A stretch of 64,000 nucleotides of DNA, from assembly GCA_045106735.1 (NCBI GenBank), contig JBGCEZ010000013.1, positions 24,745-88,744 of the forward strand. The letters run 5' to 3'. Under the pieces are notes generated by a model. The model was not told the DNA's origin. It did no database searches and saw only the letters and a program-made list of their open reading frames with translations. This document shows, one piece after another, positions 1 to 7,460 of this stretch. Positions within the stretch are counted from its first letter, which is position 1. Each line of letters starts with the position of its first letter. The translations under genes and the position numbers were made by a program. Origin of the DNA: JBGCEZ01 sp045106735. GTDB lineage: Bacteria; Planctomycetota; Phycisphaerae; Phycisphaerales; SM1A02.

Positions 1-1230
1 CCAAACGGTGATTCCGTCCTCCAGCGTCGATCGGCTTTGGTCAACGTGGGCCAGCTTGACCGTGTCGCCGACCGAGAACGTGCCGCCGTCGGCCGTTTCG
101 TCGCCGGTGATCATCCGGAAGAGCGTCGTCTTGCCCGCCCCGTTCGGGCCGACGATGCCGACGATCGATCCCTGGGGGACGCGGAAAGACAGGTCGTCCA
201 TCAGCAGCTTTTCGCCGTAGGCCTTGTTGAGTCCTTCGGCTTCGATCACCTTGCCGCCGAGACGCGGTCCGGCGGGGATGAAGATTTCGACGTCGCGGGC
301 CCGTTCGGCTGCGTCGGCCCCGAGCATGGACTCGTAGTTGGTCATCCGCGCCTTGTTCTGGGTCTGGCGATTCTTTTTGGTATTGCGGATCCAGGTGAGT
401 TCCCGGTTCAAGGCCTTTCGCCGCTGGGACTCTTGCTTCTCGCTCTCAGCCAGTTGGACCTGCTTCTGTTCGAGCCAGCTTGAGTAATTTCCCTGCCACG
501 GCACGCCGTGCCCGCGGTCGAGTTCCAGAATCCACTCGGTCACGGTGTCCAAGAAGTATCGGTCGTGCGTCACCAGAATGACCGTGCCCTGGTAACGCTT
601 CAGGTGCTCTTCCAACCACTGGATTGATTCGGCGTCGAGGTGGTTCGTCGGCTCGTCGAGCAGCAGGATGTCAGGCTTGCGAAGCAGCAGCCGGCACAGG
701 GCGACGCGGCGGCGCTCGCCGCCGGAGCAGGTGTCCAGCGTCTGGTCATCCGGGGGGCAGCGCAGCGCGTCCATGGCCATCCGGAGTTGGGAGTCGAGCT
801 CCCAGGCGTCGGCTCGATCCAGGGCATCCTGCACCTCGCCTTGTCGTTCGAGGAGTCGCTCCATCTCCTCCGGCGTCATCTCTTCGGCGAACTTCTCGTT
901 GATCGCATCGAACTCTTTGAGGAGGGCAACGGTTTCGGCCGCGCCTTCTTCGACGACCTCGCGCACCGTCTTGGTCTCGTCGACGAGCGGGTCCTGCTCG
1001 AGGTAGCCGACGGTATACCCGTCGGCCAGCTGAGCCTGGCCCTCGAACGCGGTGTCCACCCCGGCCATGATGCGGAGCAGGGTCGACTTGCCGGATCCAT
1101 TGAGGCCAATCACGCCGATCTTCGCCCCGTGGTAGTAGGACAGGCTGATGTCCTGAATCACGGTGCGGGTCCCGTGCTTCTTCGAGACCTTCCACATCGA
1201 GTAGATGATCGTTGGCTGGTCAGCGGCCAT
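1..1230 (-). CDS. ettA: ABC-F family ATPase, EttA-like, 3' end cut by window edge
   Basis: Energy-dependent translational throttle type ABC-F ATPase, a soluble ribosome-binding protein that gates entry into elongation (family knowledge). About 410 of roughly 555 residues are visible. The sequence shows a first Walker A GLNGSGKST near residue 41, a signature variant CSGGE near 167, Walker B LLLDEPTNHLD, the basic linker between the two ABC domains, and a second Walker A GPNGAGKTT near 360. Start is the ATG at 1230, giving MAADQPTIIYSMWKVSK, the usual EttA N-terminus. The C-terminal part of the second ABC domain lies beyond base 1. It is divergent from the kinase-like gene that follows, with about 90 bp between them. 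EttA is the best fit, though another ABC-F subfamily cannot be fully excluded. Confidence 0.93.
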   Translation of the reverse strand, partial: MAADQPTIIYSMWKVSKKHGTRTVIQDISLSYYHGAKIGVIGLNGSGKSTLLRIMAGVDTAFEGQAQLADGYTVGYLEQDPLVDETKTVREVVEEGAAETVALLKEFDAINEKFAEEMTPEEMERLLERQGEVQDALDRADAWELDSQLRMAMDALRCPPDDQTLDTCSGGERRRVALCRLLLRKPDILLLDEPTNHLDAESIQWLEEHLKRYQGTVILVTHDRYFLDTVTEWILELDRGHGVPWQGNYSSWLEQKQVQLAESEKQESQRRKALNRELTWIRNTKKNRQTQNKARMTNYESMLGADAAERARDVEIFIPAGPRLGGKVIEAEGLNKAYGEKLLMDDLSFRVPQGSIVGIVGPNGAGKTTLFRMITGDETADGGTFSVGDTVKLAHVDQSRSTLEDGITVW

Positions 1231-1321
1231 GGGCAGTGCTCCTGGAACGAAGGACAGGCTGGGTCGGCGGATCGGATCGGCGGGCCAGTGTACCGGTGCT
1301 CGGGCCGCGTACCATCTGGGC

Positions 1322-2524
1322 ATGCGTGGCGCGGAACGAGTTCACCTTCCTGATGCGGCGGATCGACTGCACGCTCTGCTGCGTGGGCGACGGCGAATGG
1401 GCGGCCTGACCATCGCGGCCGGCCGAGATTCCGGCCACGAACAGGAGCGTCGCGCGCCCGCCGCTGAGCCAGATGAGGCGGACTGGACGGTCAGTTCGCT
1501 GCATCCGGGGACGACGGCCATCGGCGTCCGGCTGGAGCACCCCGAGCAGCCGGCGATGCTCGCCAAGCTCGCTGCCCCCGATGCCCCTCCGCGGCTGGCC
1601 GAGACCGAAGGCCGGGTCTTGGAATGCTTCGCCGCCGATGGTCTCTGGCCGGGGGCCACCCTGCTTGGCCGCGCGGGTTCGGATCTTCTGTTGGCATTCG
1701 CTGGCGGCGAATCGCCGGCTCCAGGATCAGCGCTCGATCGAGATGAATTGAGCCGAATTCTTGCGGCCCACGCCCGTTTGGCAACTTCGTCGCTCGCGGA
1801 TGGCTGGTGCCGGCTCCGCGGCGAATTGCCGACCTGGGGAGCTGGCCGACGAGATGCCGCCGATCCGCATGCTCGGCGCTGCCGACTCTTCCGACGGCGG
1901 CGGGTCCTGTTTCTTCGCCGCGCGTCCAGCGTGCTCAGCGCAGCCGCTGTGCCGAACTGGGAACAACGCGTTGCCGAGCTCGACTCGTCAGCCGAAGCGT
2001 GCTGCAGAGCGTTCTCCGCCATCGCCCACGGCCCACGAGCTGGCCTGGTCCACGGCGACCTGCACGCGGCCAACGTGGTGCTGGGCCACGCGGTGGGCGA
2101 TGCGGCGGGCGATGCGGCGGGCGATGGAGCAGGCGATGCGAACGTTGGCGACGGCGTCACCATCTTGGATTGGAGTCGAGCCGGCAGCGGGCCGCCGCGC
2201 TTGGATGTCCTGCGATTGCTGACGGAGTCGAGCGAACTTGACGCCCAGGCATGCGAGGCGCTCGCCGCGGAGTGGTCCGCGGCGAGGATCGCGGCCAGCT
2301 CGATGGACCCGCCGGAGGCTGGAAGTATGAAGCCCCCGGCGGGCGACAATTCTTGGGTCTGCGACGACGCTGAGGCGGCGCGGTCACTGGCCGAACATGG
2401 GGTACTGGCCCGGCACTTGCTGATGTCGGTGGTCATCGGCTTCGGCGCAAATCGCCCGCTGGCGACCTGGGAACACGCCAACCTTCGTCGATCACTCCGA
2501 GCCGATGGTCCGTTGGACTTTTGA
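1322..2524 (+). CDS. aminoglycoside phosphotransferase (APH)-like kinase with repeat insertion
   Basis: Small-molecule kinase of the APH/choline kinase superfamily; substrate unknown. The catalytic loop HGDLHAANV is at residues 244-252 (catalytic Asp246, metal Asn251) and the second metal motif ILDW has its Asp at 283. Between them lies a four-unit 12-bp array coding for GDAA-type repeats, so the Asn-Asp spacing is about 32 residues where family members usually have about 15. Residues of about 173-200 read as an arginine-rich stretch, while another frame over 1838-1925 has a more gene-like third-position composition, which suggests a pair of compensating frameshifts. The ATG at 1322 was chosen; ATG 1397 is an alternative. 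Neither has a strong ribosome binding site. Confidence 0.7.
   Translation: MRGAERVHLPDAADRLHALLRGRRRMGGLTIAAGRDSGHEQERRAPAAEPDEADWTVSSLHPGTTAIGVRLEHPEQPAMLAKLAAPDAPPRLAETEGRVLECFAADGLWPGATLLGRAGSDLLLAFAGGESPAPGSALDRDELSRILAAHARLATSSLADGWCRLRGELPTWGAGRRDAADPHARRCRLFRRRRVLFLRRASSVLSAAAVPNWEQRVAELDSSAEACCRAFSAIAHGPRAGLVHGDLHAANVVLGHAVGDAAGDAAGDGAGDANVGDGVTILDWSRAGSGPPRLDVLRLLTESSELDAQACEALAAEWSAARIAASSMDPPEAGSMKPPAGDNSWVCDDAEAARSLAEHGVLARHLLMSVVIGFGANRPLATWEHANLRRSLRADGPLDF
1838..1925 (+). other. segment of APH-like gene apparently read in a shifted frame
   Basis: Within the APH-like gene this stretch gives an Arg-rich product in the main frame. The +1 frame reads GELADEMPPIRMLGAADSSD with mostly G or C at third positions, as real genes here have. 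The main frame resumes convincingly at about 1930 (VPNWEQRVAELD). The open reading frame is not broken. Either two compensating indels occurred or the stretch is simply divergent. Confidence 0.4.
2090..2137 (+). repeat. 12-bp tandem array, four units, inside APH-like gene
   Basis: Units are close to gcggcgggcgat. They code in frame for GDAA-type repeats between the catalytic loop and the metal-binding Asp. The same unit family recurs at 38207-38302 and, diverged, at 46824-46860. Confidence 0.9.
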
Positions 2525-2673
2525 ACCCGCGAACCCGCGAACCCGCGTTCCGGCGACGAGGCGGTCGGGCGGGCGGGCGGCCTGGCTTGTCTGGCGGCCT
2601 GGCGGCCTGGCGGCCTGACGGTCGGGCCTCTCTCGCGATACATCGATCCGGCATCCTCGGTCGCCGGCGGCCG
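2525..2673. repeat. convergent intergenic stretch with short direct repeats
   Basis: Between the 3' ends of the APH-like gene and the UbiB-like gene. It starts with three copies of aacccgcg and continues with copies of ggcggcctg. No open frame here looks genuine. No clear hairpin terminator was found. Confidence 0.6.
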
Positions 2674-4371
2674 TCATGAGCGGCGGAATCGACTCCCGAC
2701 GAGACGAATGACGGCGAGCACGGCGGCGGCGAGAAACAGCCCCACCCCCAGCACGGTGAGAACCGGCGAGCCTTCTTGAAGAGCGTCGGCCAGCAAGAGG
2801 ACGGCCCCGCCGATCACCAACGCGGCGATGACCACAGAAAAACCAATCGTCATCGCCGCCGCGGCGAGCGTCCGTTCCAGCGTGCCCAGACCAGCGTGTT
2901 CGAGTTGCAAGCCGAGGGTCCGGCGCCGCGCCGATTCCAGCAACCCGTGAATCTCTCGCGGCGCGACTTCGGCGAGTTCGGTCCACGCGAGCATCGCGTC
3001 GCGACCACGCCGGCGCAGCGCCCGAGCGCCCATACGCCGCTTGACGAGTTGTTCGACGTACGGCCGGACCCGGGCGATCACGTCGAAGTCGGGATCGATC
3101 GCCTCGGCCACGCCTTCGATGGTGGTGATGGCTTTGATGAGGTGCACCATGTCGGCCGGACAGCGCAGTCGATACCGCCGCAGCAAGACAAAGAAGTCGC
3201 CGAGCAACTGGCCCATTCGCAGTTCCGACAACGAACCGCCGCGAAACGTGTCGATGAACCGCCACGCGTCGGCCCGAAAGCGTCGATCATCAACGAGCGA
3301 CGGGTCAGCTTCGGCCAATTTGAGTGCCGCCCGGAGCACGCGGTCCAGCTCACCTCCGGTCGCGCCAAGGACCAAGTCGGCCAGCAATTCCGTCGTCTTG
3401 GGATCGGCGTAGCCGGTCATGCCGCAGTCGATGAATGCGAGGCGGCCGTCGTCCAGCCGAAAGATGTTGCCAGGATGTGGGTCGGCGTGGAAAAAGCCGA
3501 CCACCAAGCATTGCCGGAATACCACGTCGGTGGCGATGGCCACCATCTCGGATCGATCAGCCGGATCGAGCGCGGCGGCGTCGAGATCGGTCAGCAAGGT
3601 GCCAGTGACCTCGTCCAGGGCCAGCACATCTTCATTGCTCGCCGCCCAGTGCACCCGTGGAAACACCACACGATCGTCGTCGGCAAAATCGCGGGCCATG
3701 CGGCGCGTGGATCGGCCTTCGAGCAGCATGTCCGTTTCACGAGAAATCTCGCGCGAGAACTGCTCAACGATCGCCGTCGCGCTGTAACCGGCCGCTTGCA
3801 ACCGAGGTTCCGCCAGGGCGGCGATGGTGCTCAAGATCTCCATGTCCGCGGCAACAACGTCGCGGATCCCGGGCCGCAGAATTTTCAAGACAACCGCGGT
3901 TCCGTCGGCCAGCACCGCCCGATGCACCTGGGCCATGGACGCAGCGGCAATCGCTTCCCGCTCAACCGACGCAAAAATGGTGTCGTAGTCCGCACCGTAG
4001 CTCCGACGAAGCTGCGCCTCGATCGTCTCCCAGTCCACCGGCGTGATGCCGGCTTGGAGGCGGCTCAGTTCGTCGGCCCACTCTTCGGGGATCAAGTCCG
4101 GCCGCGTCGAGAGAATCTGGCCGACCTTGGCGAACGTCGGGCCGAGTTCTTCCAGGACGCGGCGAACGCGCTGGGCTTCCGTCAGTCGACCCGTTTCCGG
4201 ATCGGTGGATCCAGCGATCCGCGGCCGGCGACCACCCAGCAACGTGGCCAAACCGAGCTCTTCAATCGCCTCACGGAAACCGAATCGAACAAGGACGGCG
4301 AGAATCTGCCGCGCCCGACGGACGGAACGAATGGTGCCGGCGATGCCGGTATGACTGGCCATCCGCGGCAT
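2674..4371 (-). CDS. UbiB/ABC1 (ADCK) family atypical kinase
   Basis: Member of the ABC1/UbiB atypical kinase family, which supports isoprenoid-quinone or lipid metabolism at the membrane. At 565 residues the length is normal. Visible motifs are the KxGQ signature FAKVGQ near residue 80, the Ala-rich nucleotide loop AAASMAQVH, an invariant-type Lys in VVLKILRPG, the catalytic HADPHPGN near 294, and a metal-binding motif written IDCGM near 312, where the family usually has DFG. Two hydrophobic helices close the protein, as in UbiB. The ATG at 4371 follows the upstream zinc-ribbon gene by 18 bp on the same strand, so the two are probably cotranscribed. No ubi or men genes are near, so the quinone role is inference. 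Confidence 0.9.
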   Translation of the reverse strand: MPRMASHTGIAGTIRSVRRARQILAVLVRFGFREAIEELGLATLLGGRRPRIAGSTDPETGRLTEAQRVRRVLEELGPTFAKVGQILSTRPDLIPEEWADELSRLQAGITPVDWETIEAQLRRSYGADYDTIFASVEREAIAAASMAQVHRAVLADGTAVVLKILRPGIRDVVAADMEILSTIAALAEPRLQAAGYSATAIVEQFSREISRETDMLLEGRSTRRMARDFADDDRVVFPRVHWAASNEDVLALDEVTGTLLTDLDAAALDPADRSEMVAIATDVVFRQCLVVGFFHADPHPGNIFRLDDGRLAFIDCGMTGYADPKTTELLADLVLGATGGELDRVLRAALKLAEADPSLVDDRRFRADAWRFIDTFRGGSLSELRMGQLLGDFFVLLRRYRLRCPADMVHLIKAITTIEGVAEAIDPDFDVIARVRPYVEQLVKRRMGARALRRRGRDAMLAWTELAEVAPREIHGLLESARRRTLGLQLEHAGLGTLERTLAAAAMTIGFSVVIAALVIGGAVLLLADALQEGSPVLTVLGVGLFLAAAVLAVIRLVGSRFRRS

Positions 4372-4389
4372 GGTACGGCGAGATGGCGG

Positions 4390-4986
4390 TCAGTCGCCAG
4401 GCGATGATTGACCCGGGGGAGGCCGAACGTCGGGCTGTTCATCGCGCCGATCGAGGGGATTCGAATTGGCCGGCGATGCGTCGGTGTCGGGGTTCCCCGT
4501 CGAGCGCGCCGCGTCCAGGAGATCCGTGGCGTCGATTGCGTCTCTGGCGTTGGCTTCGTTCTCGCCGGGACTCAGCGGGGCGACGACTACGGGCTTGGCG
4601 GCGGTCGGGTTGACCGGATTCGCTGTGTTGGCCGCGGCGTTCGCGGCCGCCGCCCGGGCCATCGTCCCGCGGGCTGAGACGCTCGCGAACATCATCACGC
4701 TGATCAGCAACGGAAACACGGCCACCAGCACGAAGCCGGCGACAATTCGTGGCACCCGGCGGCGGCCGCGGCCAAAGCTGACCGCCTTGGGCTGCTCAAG
4801 ATCGGCCCCGCACTCGGGGCATCGATCGGATCCTGCGATCAAGACCTCACGCAGTTCGTACGAACACTTCACGCAATGGGGGCTCGAAACGTTGATCGCC
4901 CCACGCATCCCCGTGGCGATCAGGAGGATGCCGACAATCGGGAACGCCAAGAACAACAGTAGAAACAGGATGGCCAAGATCGACAT
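4390..4986 (-). CDS. membrane protein with cytosolic zinc ribbon
   Basis: Protein of 198 residues. A first transmembrane helix covers residues of about 3-28. A zinc ribbon follows with Cys pairs CVKC and CPEC, separated by about 17 residues. A second transmembrane helix lies near 82-105, and then an Ala/Asn/Pro-rich tail of about 90 residues that looks disordered. Paired CxxC membrane proteins of this type are frequent in Phycisphaerae and have no known function. It lies 18 bp upstream of the UbiB-like kinase on the same strand. The role is unknown; it may sense or scaffold at the membrane. Confidence 0.8.
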   Translation of the reverse strand: MSILAILFLLLFLAFPIVGILLIATGMRGAINVSSPHCVKCSYELREVLIAGSDRCPECGADLEQPKAVSFGRGRRRVPRIVAGFVLVAVFPLLISVMMFASVSARGTMARAAAANAAANTANPVNPTAAKPVVVAPLSPGENEANARDAIDATDLLDAARSTGNPDTDASPANSNPLDRRDEQPDVRPPPGQSSPGD

Positions 4987-5255
4987 AGCGATTGAGCTTT
5001 CGAGGGCGAGTCTGCTGGATCAAGCTTTGGTTCCATCCAATGCTTTCATCGCTCGCAAGGAGGCAAGTTGCGGCCGCGTCCGCACCCGTCTGATTCGTGG
5101 CGGGCACCATGACTTGGGACGTTCCCCGTTGTGGAAAAATCACCGACGAGCACTTCGTCGACTGGGCTCGCGGCGGTGAACGAAGGCAGGCCGCTCGACC
5201 GAACGAAGCTCGAAATCCGGTCTCGATCTGGTCTCGATCCGGCTCCAATCCGGTC

Positions 5256-5900
5256 CTATCCACACCACTCGCTGGAGGCGCGGCGTGGATCGAACGCCGT
5301 CTCATGATCCGCACTCCACGGGGTACCGACTGGGGCGTTGAGACACCAATGCAACATCATCGGACTGGATTCCGTCGGAGACCACACGACGGTCTTCCGT
5401 GGCTGGATCGGTCTCCGCGGAACCTTGGTCGGCGTCCGTGGATGGATGAATCGAATGAGGTTTCCACGACGCCCCCAGGCCCAGGAGCGAACTTGCATGG
5501 ACGACGGCGTCAGCGCCAGCAACATGATTCCCGCCACCACTGGACCGGCGACGCGAAAGAGGCGTCGTTCGAAACGCGAGGGTGAGCCGTGGCTCATGAT
5601 CGGACTGCTCAGATCCGGACGACTCAGACCTGGACGACTCGGATCTGGCCGACTCAGACCTCGACGACTCAGACCTCGACGACTCAGACCTGAATTGCTC
5701 AGATCCGCCGGTTCCGTCGACGGAACCGCCGGACCTCGGCGAAGGCCGAACGCCCCAAGCACCAAGAAGCCAATCCCCGCAACTGGCACGAGGATCATCA
5801 GAGACGCAAGGATCAGGCCGGGAAACAGAAACACCGCCAGAAGCGCGGCCCCGATGTCATCGCAATTACCCGACCGCGCCGAACACTTCGATCCAAACAT
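5256..5900 (-). CDS. small membrane protein with GLSRR-type pentapeptide repeats
   Basis: Unrecognised protein of 214 residues, with the start taken at ATG 5900 (MFGSKCSARSGN). Two adjacent hydrophobic helices lie at residues of about 16-48, then a linker coding for repeated GLSRR/GLSRP pentapeptides from a 15-bp array, then a third hydrophobic segment (VAGPVVAGIMLLAL) and a basic, Trp-containing tail. An upstream extension in the same frame is open but has a shadow-like composition. No neighbour suggests a role. Confidence that it is a gene rests on the membrane segments and an open frame; function is unknown. Confidence 0.55.
   Translation of the reverse strand: MFGSKCSARSGNCDDIGAALLAVFLFPGLILASLMILVPVAGIGFLVLGAFGLRRGPAVPSTEPADLSNSGLSRRGLSRRGLSRPDPSRPGLSRPDLSSPIMSHGSPSRFERRLFRVAGPVVAGIMLLALTPSSMQVRSWAWGRRGNLIRFIHPRTPTKVPRRPIQPRKTVVWSPTESSPMMLHWCLNAPVGTPWSADHETAFDPRRASSEWCG
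5602..5706 (-). repeat. 15-bp tandem array, seven units
   Basis: Units are close to ggacgactcagacct on the plus strand. On the minus strand they encode a pentapeptide repeat of the form GLSRR or GLSRP in the small membrane protein. Confidence 0.9.
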
Positions 5901-6119
5901 TTGCCATCGCTCCGGTTTTCTTCCCATTCCGGCCCGCCTCTCAGCGTACCGCACTTCAGGGTGATCGGCCCCACCCAAGTTTCGAGAGGTGGACGAGGGC
6001 TTTCCCAGTGGTTCGATGTCACGGGCGATGGGCACCGAGGCCGCGATGTCTGGATCGCCCGCGGTGCAGTCGAATGCTCTCATCGCCAGTCTGGCCGATC
6101 GAGTGCTTCCAGAGGCCGC

Positions 6120-7460
6120 TCAGCGGCGCGTCGGGGCATCCGCTTGATCCTTCGAGCCCGACGCGGACAGAGCATCCCCCCCTTGCTCTGGCCGCCCCCC
6201 CGGAGTCGCGGCGTCGGCAGGACGGACGCGAAGGATCGAATCGATCACGGGCTGGATGCGCTGACGCCGCTCTGGCGTGCGTTCAACTGGCGACCACACA
6301 ACCGGGCCAGAAGCGGGCGCTGCGGCGGAGAGTTCGCGTCGGTACCGAGCCGCTCGTTCTGTCAACGTCCAGCCGCCACGCGCGGGAGCCGCCGTGAGCG
6401 GAGGGGCGAGAGCGCTTGGAGGCAGCACGACGGCCGCATCGATTCCCGGAGGCCAGCGATCACGCGAGACAAGCCGCGAGGCGTTCGACTCGACGACCAG
6501 CAACCGAACGGTTTGCGCGACCCTCGTGCCCGTCATGTCCGCCGCGTCCACCGCGTCCCGAGATGGCCACGTCGTGACGGTCCGCGCGAGTGCGTCGGCC
6601 ACCCATGTGGGCCAAGAGACATCATCCGGTGGCGTGGCCGCACCATCCAACCCGGGCCACCCGAGCACGATGACCCGGGAGACGCCGCTGGCGACCGCAA
6701 TCCGATCGCTGATCTTCCGGATGTGCTCGGTTGGCCGCCCTGGATCGGGAAGCAGGTAGACGATCGTCTCGTCGCGCCCCAGCGGCTCCATGTGCCCCGC
6801 CGCGGGATGGGTCACCAATGGCTCCACCGGCCGCAGTCCAAGCCGTACGCCAGCTGATTGCCACCCACGCCGATCGGCACTGAACACCGGGCTGCCGCCG
6901 CCGATCACGCTGACGGTGATCACATGCCGCGAGAGTTCAGGAAGCAGCGGATCGACGCGAAGTTCGACCGGGAATCGCAGGCTCGCCGCGTCTCCCGCGG
7001 CCGGCTCGGCGGCCGAAATCGGAGGGGCGATCAACTCGATGTACGCGCGGCAGTCTGACCCGTCGAGTTCCCGGCCCACCCAATGAAACTGCATCGGCGC
7101 GTGGCCACCTCCGGCCAATCGCAGTCGGCCACGAACGTGACGCATCAGGTACTCGGCCACACATCCGTCGGCCGCCGACCCGACGGAAATCCGTTCGAGG
7201 TCGATGGGTTGCCCGGACATCCGCCGGACCGCTTGCTCGAGGTGCGCCGCGTCGATTCGCAAGCTGACTTCCAGGCGGCCCGCCGCGGGGCGCGGCCGCA
7301 CTTCCGTCATCGAATCATGCCACGGGTGGGAGCCTGCCACGGACGCCGCCGCCGCCGCCGAAAATCCGGCCGCGGAGTGCATCCCCGCCGCATCGTGGAC
7401 CGCGCCGGTGAAGCACGTCCAGCCCGCGGCCAGTGCGAACGCCGGTCCGAGGCGATTCAC
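6120..7460 (-). CDS. exported protein with DUF6702-like N-terminus
   Basis: Protein of 446 residues with a signal-peptide-like start (hydrophobic residues of about 6-45). It is followed by HPWHDSMTEVRPRP and LEVSLRIDAAHLEQAV, which fit the DUF6702 pattern found next to M1 peptidases in planctomycetes and Bacteroidetes. The rest, from about residue 200, is a poorly conserved region and not recognised. Its GTG start overlaps the stop codon of the upstream M1 peptidase by 4 bp, so the two are translationally coupled and probably act together outside the cytoplasm. The molecular function of DUF6702 is unknown. The C-terminal 40 residues are charged and look disordered. Confidence 0.75.
   Translation of the reverse strand: MNRLGPAFALAAGWTCFTGAVHDAAGMHSAAGFSAAAAASVAGSHPWHDSMTEVRPRPAAGRLEVSLRIDAAHLEQAVRRMSGQPIDLERISVGSAADGCVAEYLMRHVRGRLRLAGGGHAPMQFHWVGRELDGSDCRAYIELIAPPISAAEPAAGDAASLRFPVELRVDPLLPELSRHVITVSVIGGGSPVFSADRRGWQSAGVRLGLRPVEPLVTHPAAGHMEPLGRDETIVYLLPDPGRPTEHIRKISDRIAVASGVSRVIVLGWPGLDGAATPPDDVSWPTWVADALARTVTTWPSRDAVDAADMTGTRVAQTVRLLVVESNASRLVSRDRWPPGIDAAVVLPPSALAPPLTAAPARGGWTLTERAARYRRELSAAAPASGPVVWSPVERTPERRQRIQPVIDSILRVRPADAATPGGRPEQGGDALSASGSKDQADAPTRR

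Noticed and set aside
2776..4407. 543-codon plus-strand frame over the UbiB-like gene
   Set aside because: Shadow frame; kinase motifs are on the minus strand.
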